A stretch of DNA of 64,000 nucleotides from Cryptomeria japonica (Eukaryota; Streptophyta; Pinopsida; Cupressales; Cupressaceae): the NCBI RefSeq assembly GCF_030272615.1, contig NC_081415.1, positions 603,655,644-603,719,643 of the forward strand. The letters run 5' to 3'. Positions 34,754 to 46,800 of this stretch are shown here, one piece after another. Under the pieces are notes generated by a model. It saw only the letters and a list, made by a program, of their open reading frames with translations. It made no database searches and was not told the DNA's origin. A program made the translations under genes and the position numbers. The first letter of the stretch is position 1; each line of letters opens with the position of its first letter.

Positions 34754-35829
34754 TGTAGGCCCCAGAGACAATTGAGAGGGGGGGTGAATCAGTTGTCAAC
34801 TAAATTCAAACCAAAAACTTATAAACCAACTTAATGCTTAATACCGGTAACATAGTTAAGTATGCCGGTAAACAGTGTTAACAGAAAATCGCTATATTGG
34901 TAAGAATTAATGCATTAAAACATAAGCACAAAGTCATCCACAACACATGACACCAATATTTGTATGTGGAAATCCTGTAAGGGGAAAAACCATGGTGGGA
35001 AACCTTACCCACAATCAGATGATACTAATGCAGATAGTAAGTGTACAAAGAGGGGTCTGCACATACAGAAAGGCCAACAGCCTAGATCTCACTACTCAAT
35101 CACAAATGGGAGTCACACTGACTACAGTTGGATGGTTAAATCCAATAAGAATGTACTACACAAAATAGCATCTTCATATGCTGGATTTAGTACCGGTGTA
35201 ATGTTGATATGCTTCTACAAAAACCTAACTTCACCTTCAAATGATGTCTTCATGTATATCCCTACTTGATCTCGCATATACCCTTCCTTAAATCTTTTTC
35301 ACATTCCACACTTGATCTTACAAATAAGATCTTACATTTATACCATACCCTAAGACCAATTTTAGTAGGTCATCTCTACAAGATATTACAATAAAAACAT
35401 TTTACAAATAATACAATATCTGATGCAATAACCGATTGAACATGTCGGCTTAATGCATTTACAACAATAATAAATCATCTCCATAGCATGCCATGTTGAT
35501 CTAGAAAAGATAAACGTGCCAGTGTAACCCTAGATAACCTGGACCTATTTGTCGATAAAAGCAAAAATGCAAATAAGAATATACCAATGATTATTACTTC
35601 AAAATAAAGTGTCCACATGATGTCTTCAACATAACCAAGTTTCTTCCATGTCATTTCAGTTACCAGTGAACATTATATCCTACCGGTGAACATTATATCC
35701 TATCGGTGAACCATATACTGGTAACTATTGCATAGTTTACTATTCACCAGTGAATGTTGTTGGATCTCCAAAGTAGGTCTATTTAGTAGGTGTTGACATC
35801 AATGACAAAACCATACCAAAATACCAACA
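34754..35829 (-). repeat. Copia 1 LTR (5' LTR in element orientation)
   Basis: 1,076 bases, homologous to 21272-22298. It carries a short local duplication around 35665-35705 (GAACATTATATCCTA repeated) and a few other small insertions that account for its greater length. Confidence 0.92.
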
Positions 35830-37875
35830 TTCATTTCAATAGTAAGGGGCTCTTCTGGCATACCTTCCTCTACTTCATCATATGTATTGGCAATTTCTCC
35901 TAGACTGCCTAACTGTATCAGCTGCTGCTTGCTCATCTCCTATGTGAATAGGGGATTGGGATGGAGAGTACAAAGGTGTATCAGTTTGTACTTATTTTCC
36001 TACTCTCTTCTTCTTAGGGCTCTCTTGGATGTCAATGACATCTTGTATCTTCCTCTTTCCTTTGGAGGTAGAGGGCTCCCCTGTTGTAGGCATCAACACA
36101 CTATAATTAGACTTCTTGTGTAGTGTATAATCACTAGGAGGGATTGCTTTAGTGGAGGCAGACCTACTTAGAATCATTCTTGCCTTTTCAGGGTTGCTTT
36201 TAATCATAGCTTCCCTCTTTTCTTTCAGGGTCTACATCACATCCTCAAAGAAAACAATTAAAAACTTTATTTTCTCCTCAAAAGGGAAAAAGCTAGACAA
36301 TGGGTCATAGCTGGCATCAAACTGATGCACAAAGTCTAAGGCTTTCTTATAAGCCACCAATTTTTCTTTCCACAACTCCTACTCATCTAGATCAAACTCA
36401 TTTCTAATGAGGTCTTCAGGAAACTGAAATTGATGGGGTCTACCTCTGCACACTACTCTCTTTCTAAACATGCCATTGAAGAAGTCTTCTGGATCAACAC
36501 ACCTGAATACTGCAGTTGACAAATGATAAGGTTTGAGAAAGTCTTCAAAATAATTCCAACCTCCCTTGGTTATTATAAATTGATGGGCTATGGTAACCGT
36601 AGGGAAAATAGTCCCTTTACTCTTGCCTATCAGCTCTACCTCTTGTACACTACCAATCTATCTGAGGACTTCTGCAATTCCCACTTTGAGAGGGACCTGA
36701 TAGGGAAACAAGAATGGAGTACCTCTAAAACCAAAAACTCTAAAAACTGTTGAGACTAGGTATAGATAAATGTCACCCCAATTATGAACAGTCTTTATAC
36801 TCTCTACAAATTCTTTTAGTCTGACAAACTCCAAAAGAACCTTGGGGATTCTTGGGTTTTCTGAGCAGAGGAGAGTCCTAATCTTTGATGCAAAATATTT
36901 ATCAAATTTTAAGAAACTGGCATCCTCTCTGTCCCATGACAACACAGTACTTCATAGTTGCACTGGCATCTTTTCTCCCTCTTTCTCCTTTATGAGGTCC
37001 AATCCACTAGCAAAGTAATCACCACCTTTGAATAGAAATAGATGCATGAGGAGTGAATACCATCTGAAAGGCCTATCCACTTTCCCATTTTTAATTCCTA
37101 CTAACCCTCCATGGATAGCATCAATAATGAAAGAAGCATAGTCAAATGTTACTACAAGGGAAGGATTCAGAATCTGAGCAATCATTAGCAAGTAGTGATT
37201 AGGCATATTTGCCTCAACATCTTCTCCCAAAATCTGACAGAGTGACCAATACATTCCCTTAGCCCTAAGGGTAAACAGATTCAGTGAGAAGGGCTCTTCA
37301 GTGTTGGGTCCTACAACTATCAACCCACCTATCTTCACAAAAAATTCCTTGAGAGGCCCACTCCTAAGGTGGTTCCTTTGTGCACCGTATACTTGAGCTA
37401 ATGATTTGAAGTTAATGGGTTCCAGAAAATTTGTAAACTCATTTAGCCCAAAAGCACTTCTTAACTCTTCATTATTAATTTCAATAAGAGCTTTCCCATT
37501 TATGTCTCTAATGCTTCTTGTGACTGGATCATAATTATGTGCAATTTGAGTCAATAGATCCATGTCCATGAATACCCCTGGAACTACCAACTTCCCTACA
37601 TCTAACTCCCAGATACTATTCTATGGGGCTGGAGAATTTCTCATTCTGAACCCAACTTTGAATAACCCCAACCCAGACAACCCAACTTGTGGATCTCTCA
37701 ACCAGTTGCCCTTATCATGTAGCCCTTCTCCTACCTTCAAATGAGGAGCTCTAGGCACTAATTCTTTTACCTTTGATGCCTGATTAGTTGACAACATAAA
37801 CTACTCAAGAAAATCATCATAAATGGCGCTCTCCTGATAATTGACTTTCCCAAAAAAATTTCTCTTAGGTGCCAT
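35830..37875 (-). pseudogene. LTR-encoded ORF, copy D, N-terminal part
   Basis: On the minus strand the ATG is at 37875 (MAPKRNFFGK). The frame is open from 37590 to 36952 and matches copy B closely (VVPGVFMDMDLLTQI, FVKIGGLIVVGPN, GKVDRPFRWYSLLMHLFLF). Stops or shifts occur near 37800, 37622, 36952 and 36660. The reading resumes at 21271 beyond the inserted Copia element. It is an independent, more diverged witness that this frame belongs to the LTR family. Confidence 0.75.
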
Positions 37876-39938
37876 TCAAAAATGCAAGCAATTAGACAAC
37901 TACCCCCAAATGGTTCAGCGACAAATCAAGACCTTAATTAAAACACCACAAAGAGATTGCCACACAAGAGTACAAGAAAACATGATTTTAGCTCTAAGGA
38001 ATCCACTCTACAATTGAATTGACTCGCTCTATATTTGAAGACAATAGCTCTGTATCTTCTCTTCTGCAACAATTCTTTTGAGAAATACCTTTACTTAATC
38101 GACAGGAGATCATATATGGTACCTAGGGTCTTAAATGCGACATTGATTCCGCATGCTTCAGTCATCCCTTCAGAATTGAATTCCTAAGAGAATTCGAATT
38201 TTTGCTCCAACGGGTCACAACATTCCTGCAATTCTTTCCTTTCACTCTTTCACTGTTTCGCGAATCATAACCTTCAGGCAATTTCGTTACGTGAAATCAC
38301 GCCAACCGTCCGATCAAAAGAAACTTGATCGGCCATTACACTAACTTAATAGTCTTGCCTTCACATTGGGCCCACCTCCTTTTTGCCATTTTGCAGACTT
38401 TATCTTTCGAGCACTTCTCCTTTGTGAATCTGCGCCAAACATTAGATGCAACTTTAACTACTCGGCATTTAATTATCACCGGGACCACTGACATCTTCAG
38501 CAACCATGCCTTTGCCTTGACTGCTAGTAGTCTTTTGCTATTTCATGAAGCTTAAACATCTTTCAACTTCGGGCCACAAAACAATGCAAGGCATTTGATC
38601 ATATTGGAGATGACCATCCTTTAAGGAAAACCCTTTATGCTTGCTTTAATTATGTCGCCTTTTCATTGGTTACTGGTTACTACGTGGCATTCGATCACTG
38701 GTATTTGAAAACCGTTCAAGCTTAGTTCAACGTCAGCCATGTGTCTCTCCCTTTTACCACTGGTTACAACTTGGTGGGCCCTCGACTTCTTTTTGAGACC
38801 ACGTGTCCATGGACACGTCACCATCTAGCATGGCACTTGTATACCTTTTCTTCTTTTCATTGTTTCATGAAGCATATCCTTCGAGCACTTCGCAACCATG
38901 AAATAATGCCAGCCACTAGATCAAAACAAAGTTGATCCTCCTTTAACCTCATGTTTTATCTACCTTTGGGGATGAAAAACATTTTTACCATTTCGCAAGG
39001 CATAAAGCATGAGCATCTTACCTTTGAGAATTCACATGGGTCATCAAATTATTTGTGACTTGCTTGATGCTTAACAATTGAAACTGACTCCGGTAGATGT
39101 GGGCCCTCTAACTCAACCTCAAACACCTGGCATCTAGTCACTTTCAAAGCTGACATGTTAGTCTTTCATTTGCTGAGAGAAAACATTGGGTTTTACCTTT
39201 CCCTTGCCACCTGTATCTGATTGTACTTCTTTTCTTGTGGCATGACTCACCTCTAGGACCCACCTTCTTTTAACCCTTAGACTCGCCTTGCTGACTATTG
39301 TGACCTCTGCCACATGCCACCATCTTACTCGCCCTCTCAACCAGTTGGACCACCTACGTGGAGTGCAATGTCATTTCATCACTTTGTGAAAGATAACTAT
39401 CGAGCATTTTCATCATGCAAAATAATGCGAACCGTCAGATCCGATTGGACTTGATCACCTTTTAGTCCTTTAGAAAATCCTTGCATGTAGGGTCCCACCT
39501 GACACTTTCACCATTTCACAAAAGGTATTTCACTTGCAAGTTCAGGCTACAAAATAACGCCAACCATTCGATCTTGGAAGAAATGAAACCTCTTTAAACC
39601 AGACCAAAATCACCATTTAGAACGCATTTCCTTTTCTCCATTTCACGGATCTTAAACCATGCGCAAATTCGCCTAATGAAATAGTGAAAACCATAGATCT
39701 TCCTGAAAACTATGCACAACTTACTAGACCCCAACAACATTAAGAAGAAAAGACATAAGGCATAAATTTTTCAATGAATTCAACAACTGCCTAGGCAAAT
39801 GATAAGGGGGGACACTTCCTACGAACCTAAGACCCATTACTTAAGTGGATAAAGTAACGAAGAAATAGAAACCAGAGGGTTTTTTGATAAAACATTGAAT
39901 GATTTAAAATTAAAACCCTAAACCCCTAAGACCTAACA
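37876..39938 (-). repeat. U3 and leader of the inverted giant LTR, with degenerate ~130-bp modules
   Basis: No gene is visible in these 2.06 kb. At least eight diverged copies of a module of about 65-80 bases begin near 38254, 38388, 38534, 38856, 38987, 39380, 39508 and 39637. Printed on the plus strand, each has ATTTCRC, a TCGAGCA or GAGCAT word, a second palindromic half such as ATGAAATAATG, then CCAACC and a GATC. Spacing is about 130 bases or near-multiples. Boundary 39938 is set by TGTT on the minus strand. Confidence 0.65.
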
Positions 39939-39941
39939 TAG

Positions 39942-42308
39942 AGATGAAGCAACTGATAGCAGTCTGTGATATTCAATGGTTTGTTGACCAACCGGTTACC
40001 AAGCAAATCAGAGAAAGTCTTCAAGAGGTAGGAACCGATTATCCTGAAGTCCTGAACAAATAATTTGATGAATTCAGAAGCAAGATGAGCCAGAGGATGA
40101 GAATATCTGGCGATATTGTCAAGAAGTATGAAGAGGACATTTTCTTTATCATCAAAGTAGATGAGTGCATAATGGAGGTGGTTGAGCCTAGAAAGGAAGA
40201 AGTGGAGCCCATGGGATATGAGGTGATGTATGACATGCTTGATGGGTATGCCTCTACCTTACTTGCCTTGCCTCTTGATCCAAAAAAGAAGAGAACCAAA
40301 ACCTAATTGGAGAGGGTAACACTGGTTGAAGAACCTTCAGTGAAGAAAGGAAAGGCAGTACCATCGGTATCGACATCGGTTACTTCAGCAAGTCCTAAAG
40401 TGACCAAGCAGTCACTGGCCAAGAAGAAACCAGAACTTGCACCTGCCAAGGTCTTTGAAAGAAAGCGGAAAACTAAGAACACCTCACCAAATTCTGAGGA
40501 TACAGAACCTACGGTACAGCCTAAAAAGACTAGGCAAACAAGGAAGAAGACAAAGACAACCATCAATGAACCGACATCATCAGCATTGATAAATATAGAC
40601 ATTTCCTCTTACAAACCATTGACACATTGTCAAAGAACTATCAAGAATATTAGGAGAAAAGTGCTAAGTGATTTAATAGATCATTTTGATGATTTTAATG
40701 AGAATGAAAAGGAGGAAGTTGAATAGGAAATTATTCAATATTTATGTATTAATGACTGGTTGCCATTAGAAATTAGATCTGTGACACCAGATTCTTTATA
40801 TAATTCTTTAGATAACAAATGGTGCATTACCATAGAAAAGGAATAGGAAATAAGAGAGAAAAAATTTGCACAATATTTTCCTGATGTGTCAAATTCAGAG
40901 CTATATGAAGTTATAGATAAATACAAAGGCCTCTTCTTCATGAGAAGAAGAAGACTCCTGTCACTGGAAGGGAAAGTTCCTAAAGTGGTAAAAGATACAC
41001 TCACATGCCAAAGCCACTCTGAGGCTGCACCAAGTGTGTGAAGCCAACAAGAAGGTTAAGCAAGAACTAGAAATCAGAAAACTAGATGAGGTATATGATA
41101 GTGAAGGAGAACCGGTCACTAAACAGATGGACACAATTCACATTGATGCTTTGGATGGTGAAAATGTCACTCTGGATGCAGCAAAGGAAAAGGCTGATAA
41201 AGAGAGAGTGGACAAAGAAAAATAGGACAAAGAAAAGGCTGATAAAATGCAAGAATAGAAAGAGAAAAAGAATTAAGAGGAAGAGAAGAGAAAACAAGCA
41301 GAAGAGGAGAAAATGAAACAAGAAGAGGAGAAAAAGAAATAGGAAGAGGAGAAGAAGAAAAAGGAAGAAGCAGAGGAACAAAAGAAGGCAGAAGAGGAAA
41401 AGAAAAAAGCCAAAGCGAAGAAGGAAGCAGCAAAGAGCACACATGTGGAGACATCAAAGGCAACCAGTAGTCAAGCCAAACCGGCTAACATTACCAGTGC
41501 CATTGACCTCCAATCTGCAAATGAATTAGAGCTACTCCAAAGCATTAAGCTTGCTCAAGACCGACTAGAAGCTTTAAGGAGGAAAAAGGAGAAAGATGTT
41601 ATTCAAACTATGGTGGATTCGCTTACCAGTTTGATTCCCGATACCAACCTCCCCAGTATCGATTCCTCTTTGGCCCAACTAAAACTTCTATGCATAGTTG
41701 TGGAGGACCAGGTACAATGCCTGGAAGAGGCTGCTGAAGCTAACACATAGAAGAAACATCAAAAGGCACTAAACACTGCCTTAGTGAAGAAATTGAATGA
41801 ACTCCGATGTGAACTTCAGAAAGAGTAGAAAGACATAAGAGATGCTATGGATGAGGGGAAATTGTTGCTCAGTATTTAAGCCAACCTCGTCTATTGTGTG
41901 ATGATGTGCTTGCAGAAAAAGAAAAACTGCAATCTGATTTGCAGGCATTTATAAGCACCTTCAAGATGCCCTATGATTCCTTACTTCATATGGGCAAACT
42001 GTTCACCGGTTTCAGCTCCAGTCTGCCAAAATAGAATTGTAGACTAGCAACGGACTAGAGATTTGCAGGAACTTCAACTAGTCCTACTACCCAGACTGCA
42101 AGTACTTCAGAAATGCTATCTCAATCTGGATGCCTTAACGGTCACTCGAGAGATGAGCACCATTGATGCCATAGAGGAACAGGTATCCCAGATGCAAACA
42201 CAAAGTGAGGTCGCTACCTCATTACTTGAATCATGGTCCTTATCCATGAAGACCTTCATGAATGATTTTAAATTGGTTTTTGGTAAGTTTCACTCATTAT
42301 TTTCATAA
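39942..42308 (+). pseudogene. Extra 3' ORF of Copia 2 (env-position, charged coiled coil), broken
   Basis: This frame lies between the missing pol and the 3' LTR, the position of the extra ORF in Sirevirus-like Copia elements. Visible pieces are 40085-40306, 40307-40726 (Lys/Thr/Ser-rich, basic), 41034-41225, a long Lys/Glu-rich stretch (about 41200-41440) that would form a highly charged helix, 41445-41750, and 42063-42308. I see no signal peptide or clear membrane segment, so an envelope function is not supported. TAG stops at 40302-40304, 40723-40725, 41224-41226 and 41746-41750 fit decayed Gln codons. The true start may lie left of 39938. Confidence 0.55.
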
Positions 42309-42573
42309 AAATTTATTATATTAATGATAATGAGAAATAGGGGTTATTCTACAATACTTTGTCATTGTTGGCAAAGAGGGAGTAGTATTTTGTATTTAAA
42401 ATTTTGGTGAATGCTATGTATACTTTCATGTTATCTCTTTAAGGGAGTAGTATACATTGTATTTTCTACAAAAGGGATAGTGTATATGCTTAGGGGGAGT
42501 AATTTTGATTATGGCATATTTATGCTGTAAAACACTTAGATGTCAAATTTTTTCCTAATTGTTGCCATCAATG

Positions 42574-42587
42574 CCAAAGGGGGAGAT
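42574..42587 (+). other. Polypurine tract of Copia 2
   Basis: CAAAGGGGGAGAT immediately before the LTR start TGTTAGC at 42588. Confidence 0.75.
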
Positions 42588-43728
42588 TGTTAGCATTTTT
42601 TATGATGATGTTGTGATTTTCATTGATGGACACACACTTGCTTTGAGATCACTTTTTCTATCTATGAGTTGTGCTCAGCCGGTATTTGTTCCAACCGGTA
42701 TTATGTATTATAGTCTTTAGACTATCGGTGTTTTGTAGAAAGTGTTTACCGATCTCAAGCGGTATGAAGACTCAAGTGGTTCGAGGATCCCAAAGTGGTA
42801 CAAAGGAACAAAGTGGTTGTTATCATTTTTCCCAATCTTCATTTTGACAAACTTGTAATTGGTAAAATGTGTGAACCAGTAATCGATTAAATGTATGAAC
42901 CGGTATTACTCTGTGATGAGTTACCAACCAGTATTTTTTTTTTGTGATGAGTTATCATCCACCGACACTTTAGTGGTGATTCTGTGTCATGTTACCAAAT
43001 GTGTCCAGATGCACTAAACCTAGGAACTTGCAATGTAATCCTATTGGATTGACATGAAATCAGATTCCTTTATAAGGATATCATGTCTAGGGTTTTAGGT
43101 GGTTGATGAGGTTTTTGTATGTGCGATCACAGAAGAAGATTAGGCCTATGTGAAGAAATAGAGTGTGGAGATTTTGAAGACTGAAGTAATGCTGAAATGC
43201 ATTAACAATGAGATATCAAGGATCTAACCAAGCATACTGTGCTAGTATTTAGATCACTCACTTGTTGATTACTCACATCTTCGACAAGTCTAAAACCCTT
43301 TACCAGGTAGGCCTAGCAAAGCCATTGTAAATCCTCTAACAAGGTGGTTCACAACTATGGATCTGAAATCCTCTCATAAGGTAGTCTTTAATTGGACTTA
43401 TCTCCTAACAAAGATTGAGATTCCTAATAGGATCTATTTTGGTGAAGAACATTGTATGACCTTAACTGGTCTGGTTACTATTCTATAGATAGTTACTTGT
43501 GAGTTTCATCTCATCGTGGTTTTTCCCATTTGGGTTTCCACGTCAAAATCTCTTGTGTTGTAGTGATTGTGCTCTTGTGGGTGAATGTCTTATTTGTTGT
43601 TTGGTTTGCATTTGTCTTAACTGGTTTGTTAGTAAAACTGTTATATCGGTTTACTACTAAACTATTTAAGTGTTTGAGTTTAGTATTTTTTGGTATACTA
43701 ATTCACCCCCCCCTCTTAGTATTCATCA
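42588..43728 (+). repeat. 3' LTR of Copia 2
   Basis: 1,141 bases from TGTTAGC to about ATTCATCA. It shows the C-rich CACCCCCCCC run near the end and several ACCGGTA-like words (42688, 42705, 42900). The exact right boundary is uncertain because no partner LTR is present. Confidence 0.65.
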
Positions 43729-43799
43729 GATGGAGCTTACATATTTGGGAATGACTCTATCCTGATCTGCTAGCTTTTCTTCTTCTTCTTCACTAGTCT

Positions 43800-43804
43800 C
43801 TTCT
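43800..43804. other. Probable target-site duplication CTTCT, left
   Basis: CTTCT at 43800-43804 and again at 47760-47764. The surrounding sequence is TC-rich, so a chance match is possible. Confidence 0.55.
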
Positions 43805-46800
43805 TGTCATGCCCAAAATTTAGGGCAAAACCGGAATGATTTTTTTTTTTTAAACAACTAGTTAATTAACAAGGTTTGCTATCATGACATGTGTTAACAT
43901 GTTGGATTTAACAAAAATCGAACTAACTCTGATACTAACTAAGTATCGAAACTTAATTAAAATTCATTTGTGGAAACTAAATGTTTTAATTTATTTTCTC
44001 ATCAAATAAAGTCGTTATTTTAATTTATTAACTCATTTTAAATGGGTAGATGAAGATAAAAATTGATCTCCCATAAAGCCATATTCTCTAAATTTCATTT
44101 TAAATCATTAATTAAATCAATGAATTAAAGTGTCAAATTAATTTTCTAAATGACATTATTCGATGAGGAAAAATTATCTTTCCAAAAATCAATTTAGCTT
44201 TCAAGGAATTAATTTCTTTTTTCTATTTAATCAAGGCTTCACAAATAGTTAATTTAATAAAAAAATTAATTGAGATTAAAATTCCCACATCTATCTAAAT
44301 TGAAAACCCTATCTAATCTTAAATATAGATTTTCCACAACTTTTTAAAAAAAATCAATTTTCATGTAATCCCTAATTAGGGAGTTTTTTTTATTTATAAA
44401 CAAGAGTTAAACAGTCTATTTTATTTTATTAAACTAGCCCTACCCAGGCTAGGGTTTGATATATATATATATTTTTGGTTTTGTTCAAACCCCGCATTGC
44501 AGGGCCGAACTGAGAGAGAGAATACAACAAAGGGTGAACTCAAAGAAAGGCGGGGGTTTCACTGGTGGCGGCTCGGCCATGGCCGCCCACTGTGCACTGC
44601 ATAGTGTTCGGCCTTGCCGCCCAATGTGCAGCACACAGTGCGCGGCCCCGCCGTTCACTGTGCACTGCACAGTGTGCGGCGCCGCTGTCCACTATGCTTT
44701 GCATAGTGCACGGCTCCACCGTTCACTATGCGATGCATAGTGCTTTGGCCCAATTTTTTTTGTTAAAATTTTTAAAATTTTTTTTATTATTTATATATAA
44801 TATAAATATATATACATATATTTATACATATATATACATATATTTATACATAAACATAAATATATATATTTATATATATTTCACAATGCTAATTTTACAT
44901 GCAAATTTTTTTTTTTAAATGGAACAAAAAAAATAACAAAGTAATTTCATTATGCTAAATTAATATATATATATATATATATATATATGGTAAATAAACT
45001 TAGGCTCCCATTTTCATTTGTTTTGTAGGGTATTTATATGGCATGCTTTGTATAAAAATATATATAAATATACCCATGATTTCTACATGCATATAGATAT
45101 ATATAAATATTTATTTATGACTAATAGTGTTAATTCTTTTTTTTTTCTTAAACTAACATCGTAATCATGAAAGATTTTGATATACCATTGTAGGAAAGAA
45201 AATACGGATTTACGCCTGTTTTAAAGGATATACAAATATTCCTAGAACTATATCGAAATCTATATATTGTAATCTATGGGTATGTAGGAAACAAAATTCT
45301 AAGATTTATTTTTTCTTTAAAACTTAAGAAATACTATTTTAGGAAAGCATTATACTATTCTAAATTAAATACATTCATTGATTTCTCAACTAATAAAACA
45401 ACTAATTTATTTACAAGTTAACAACAAGTACAAATCATGTTTTCTTTTTTTGTGCAATTAAAATGGAGATAGATTTTCAGCTAAAAAGAAGAACTCAGAT
45501 TTAAATAAACTGATTTTTATATTGCAAAAAAAAAATAACTATTGCATGCAAATCAAAAAGCAAATCTTTTTTTTTTAAATAGAAAATAGAAGCATATCTA
45601 GCTTTTTTTACAACTGTATCGATATTCTGCAAAATTACAAGATGTTTCTTTATTTAACTACAACAACAAATCTCATGTTTATTTTCAAAATTACAACTTG
45701 CCTCTCATTTCTATGAATGAGGATGTGTTTCTCCTATCAAAATTAAAAACTAATAACTACGAATCACTTTAAAATTTCTTCAACAATATTGTTCTGTAAC
45801 CTTTCACTTTTCCTAGTCTTTTCTCTTGGCATTCCTGCATAATAGAAACACAAATATGACCACGGAGTGCTCACCTCACAGCCTAGGCTAACTGGTAGCC
45901 ACCCCCGAGCTTGGAGAACCAAGCCGTAGATGGGTAACAAACATGCAAACACATAGAAGACAAAAATACACACATAGAGATTCAGACACACTCCCAACTT
46001 GGCTTCACAACACCACACTTTGGTGATGACCTTTTTAAGGGTGGTAGTGGACCAATACCCTGAGGAGAACTGCAAGTATGGAAAAACAAGTAGCCACATC
46101 ATGGTACAATAAATATATCAAAAATCTGAACCCCTTATTCCTTATGCCCCCCAAAGGCATTCTAGCCTTATATCCCTCCTTATGACCCCCATTGCACAAA
46201 CAGGCCATGCAGCAAGGGTCACACAAAGATCCCTTGTGATCGCTCTCAAACGAGAGTCTCTCACTCGAGGGTTGTCACTGCTACTACCCATAAGATCCTC
46301 CTCTCTCCCAAGAGTAAGAGGTCTTGAGAAAACTCCCAAAACACAAGGAGGCATAATGCAAAAATTCCAAATGAAATTCTAAAACAAGACATTCAAATGC
46401 ACAGGTTTCTTACATCAATCATACTCTCAAACACATACAAGAAAATAGATATTTTAAAGTATAATCAAACCAACCTTAATCTGCCCAATGGTAGTATAGT
46501 ATTTGAGGGAGAGCTGCCCAATTCACAGATCTTCTTTCTTCTACCCTTAGTCAATTTTTCTATTCCAAACTATTCTTTTCTTTTCAAAACTTCTCTTGTC
46601 TCCAAAAATGGAGAGTGGGTGATTACCCTCAATTTTCTCTAATTCTTGCTTAAGAAGCTCATTCTCTGAGTTCTCACAAGTTTCTAAAAACCAAAAAGGA
46701 AAGTAAAGCAGAATGGGAAAAAGACTCCCATTCCAATAGGAAAAATCTCAATTAGATTTAAACTTCTAATTTTCAATTTTCGCACAACTCAAAAAAGCCA

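Larger units (their letters stand above)
21272..35829 (-). mobile_element. Copia element 1 (Ty1/copia), complete ends, minus strand
   Basis: Two LTRs (21272-22298 and 34754-35829, both TG...CA), a tRNA-iMet PBS, a polypurine tract and the order gag, protease, integrase, RT, RNase H show a Ty1/copia element. Five-base target duplications TTCAT flank it. Its host is the LTR ORF of the inverted giant element. A second element (24986-32869) interrupts integrase; without it the length is about 6.67 kb. Pol has stops and mutated integrase catalytic positions, so it is inactive. Confidence 0.93.
18733..39938 (-). mobile_element. Second giant Ty3/gypsy element fragment: LTR, PBS and leader, inverted and interrupted
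   Basis: Read on the minus strand it starts with U3 at 39938 and continues through the LTR ORF, the LTR end (18967), the PBS (18945-18962) and a leader that stops at about 18733. Gag and pol are absent, so only the 5' LTR and about 230 bases of interior remain. A complete Copia element (21272-35829) sits inside the LTR ORF with a TTCAT target duplication. Without it the LTR is about 6.4 kb. Sequence is clearly more diverged from the plus-strand element than the plus-strand LTR copies are from each other. Confidence 0.8.
39939..43728 (+). mobile_element. Copia element 2, 3' part only, plus strand
   Basis: An extra ORF region, a polypurine tract and one LTR remain. Gag-pol and the 5' LTR are absent, cut off at the boundary with the inverted giant LTR (39938). 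The right end abuts a fragment of Copia 3, so Copia 2 probably inserted into Copia 3. Confidence 0.65.

Noticed and set aside
41082-41463. Minus-strand ORFs rich in Phe and Leu
   Set aside because: They are the reverse strand of the Lys/Glu-rich coding stretch and have no independent support.
44456-44918. Plus-strand ORFs across the GC-rich repeat
   Set aside because: Their sequence is only the 34-bp repeat read in frame; no domain or codon signal.
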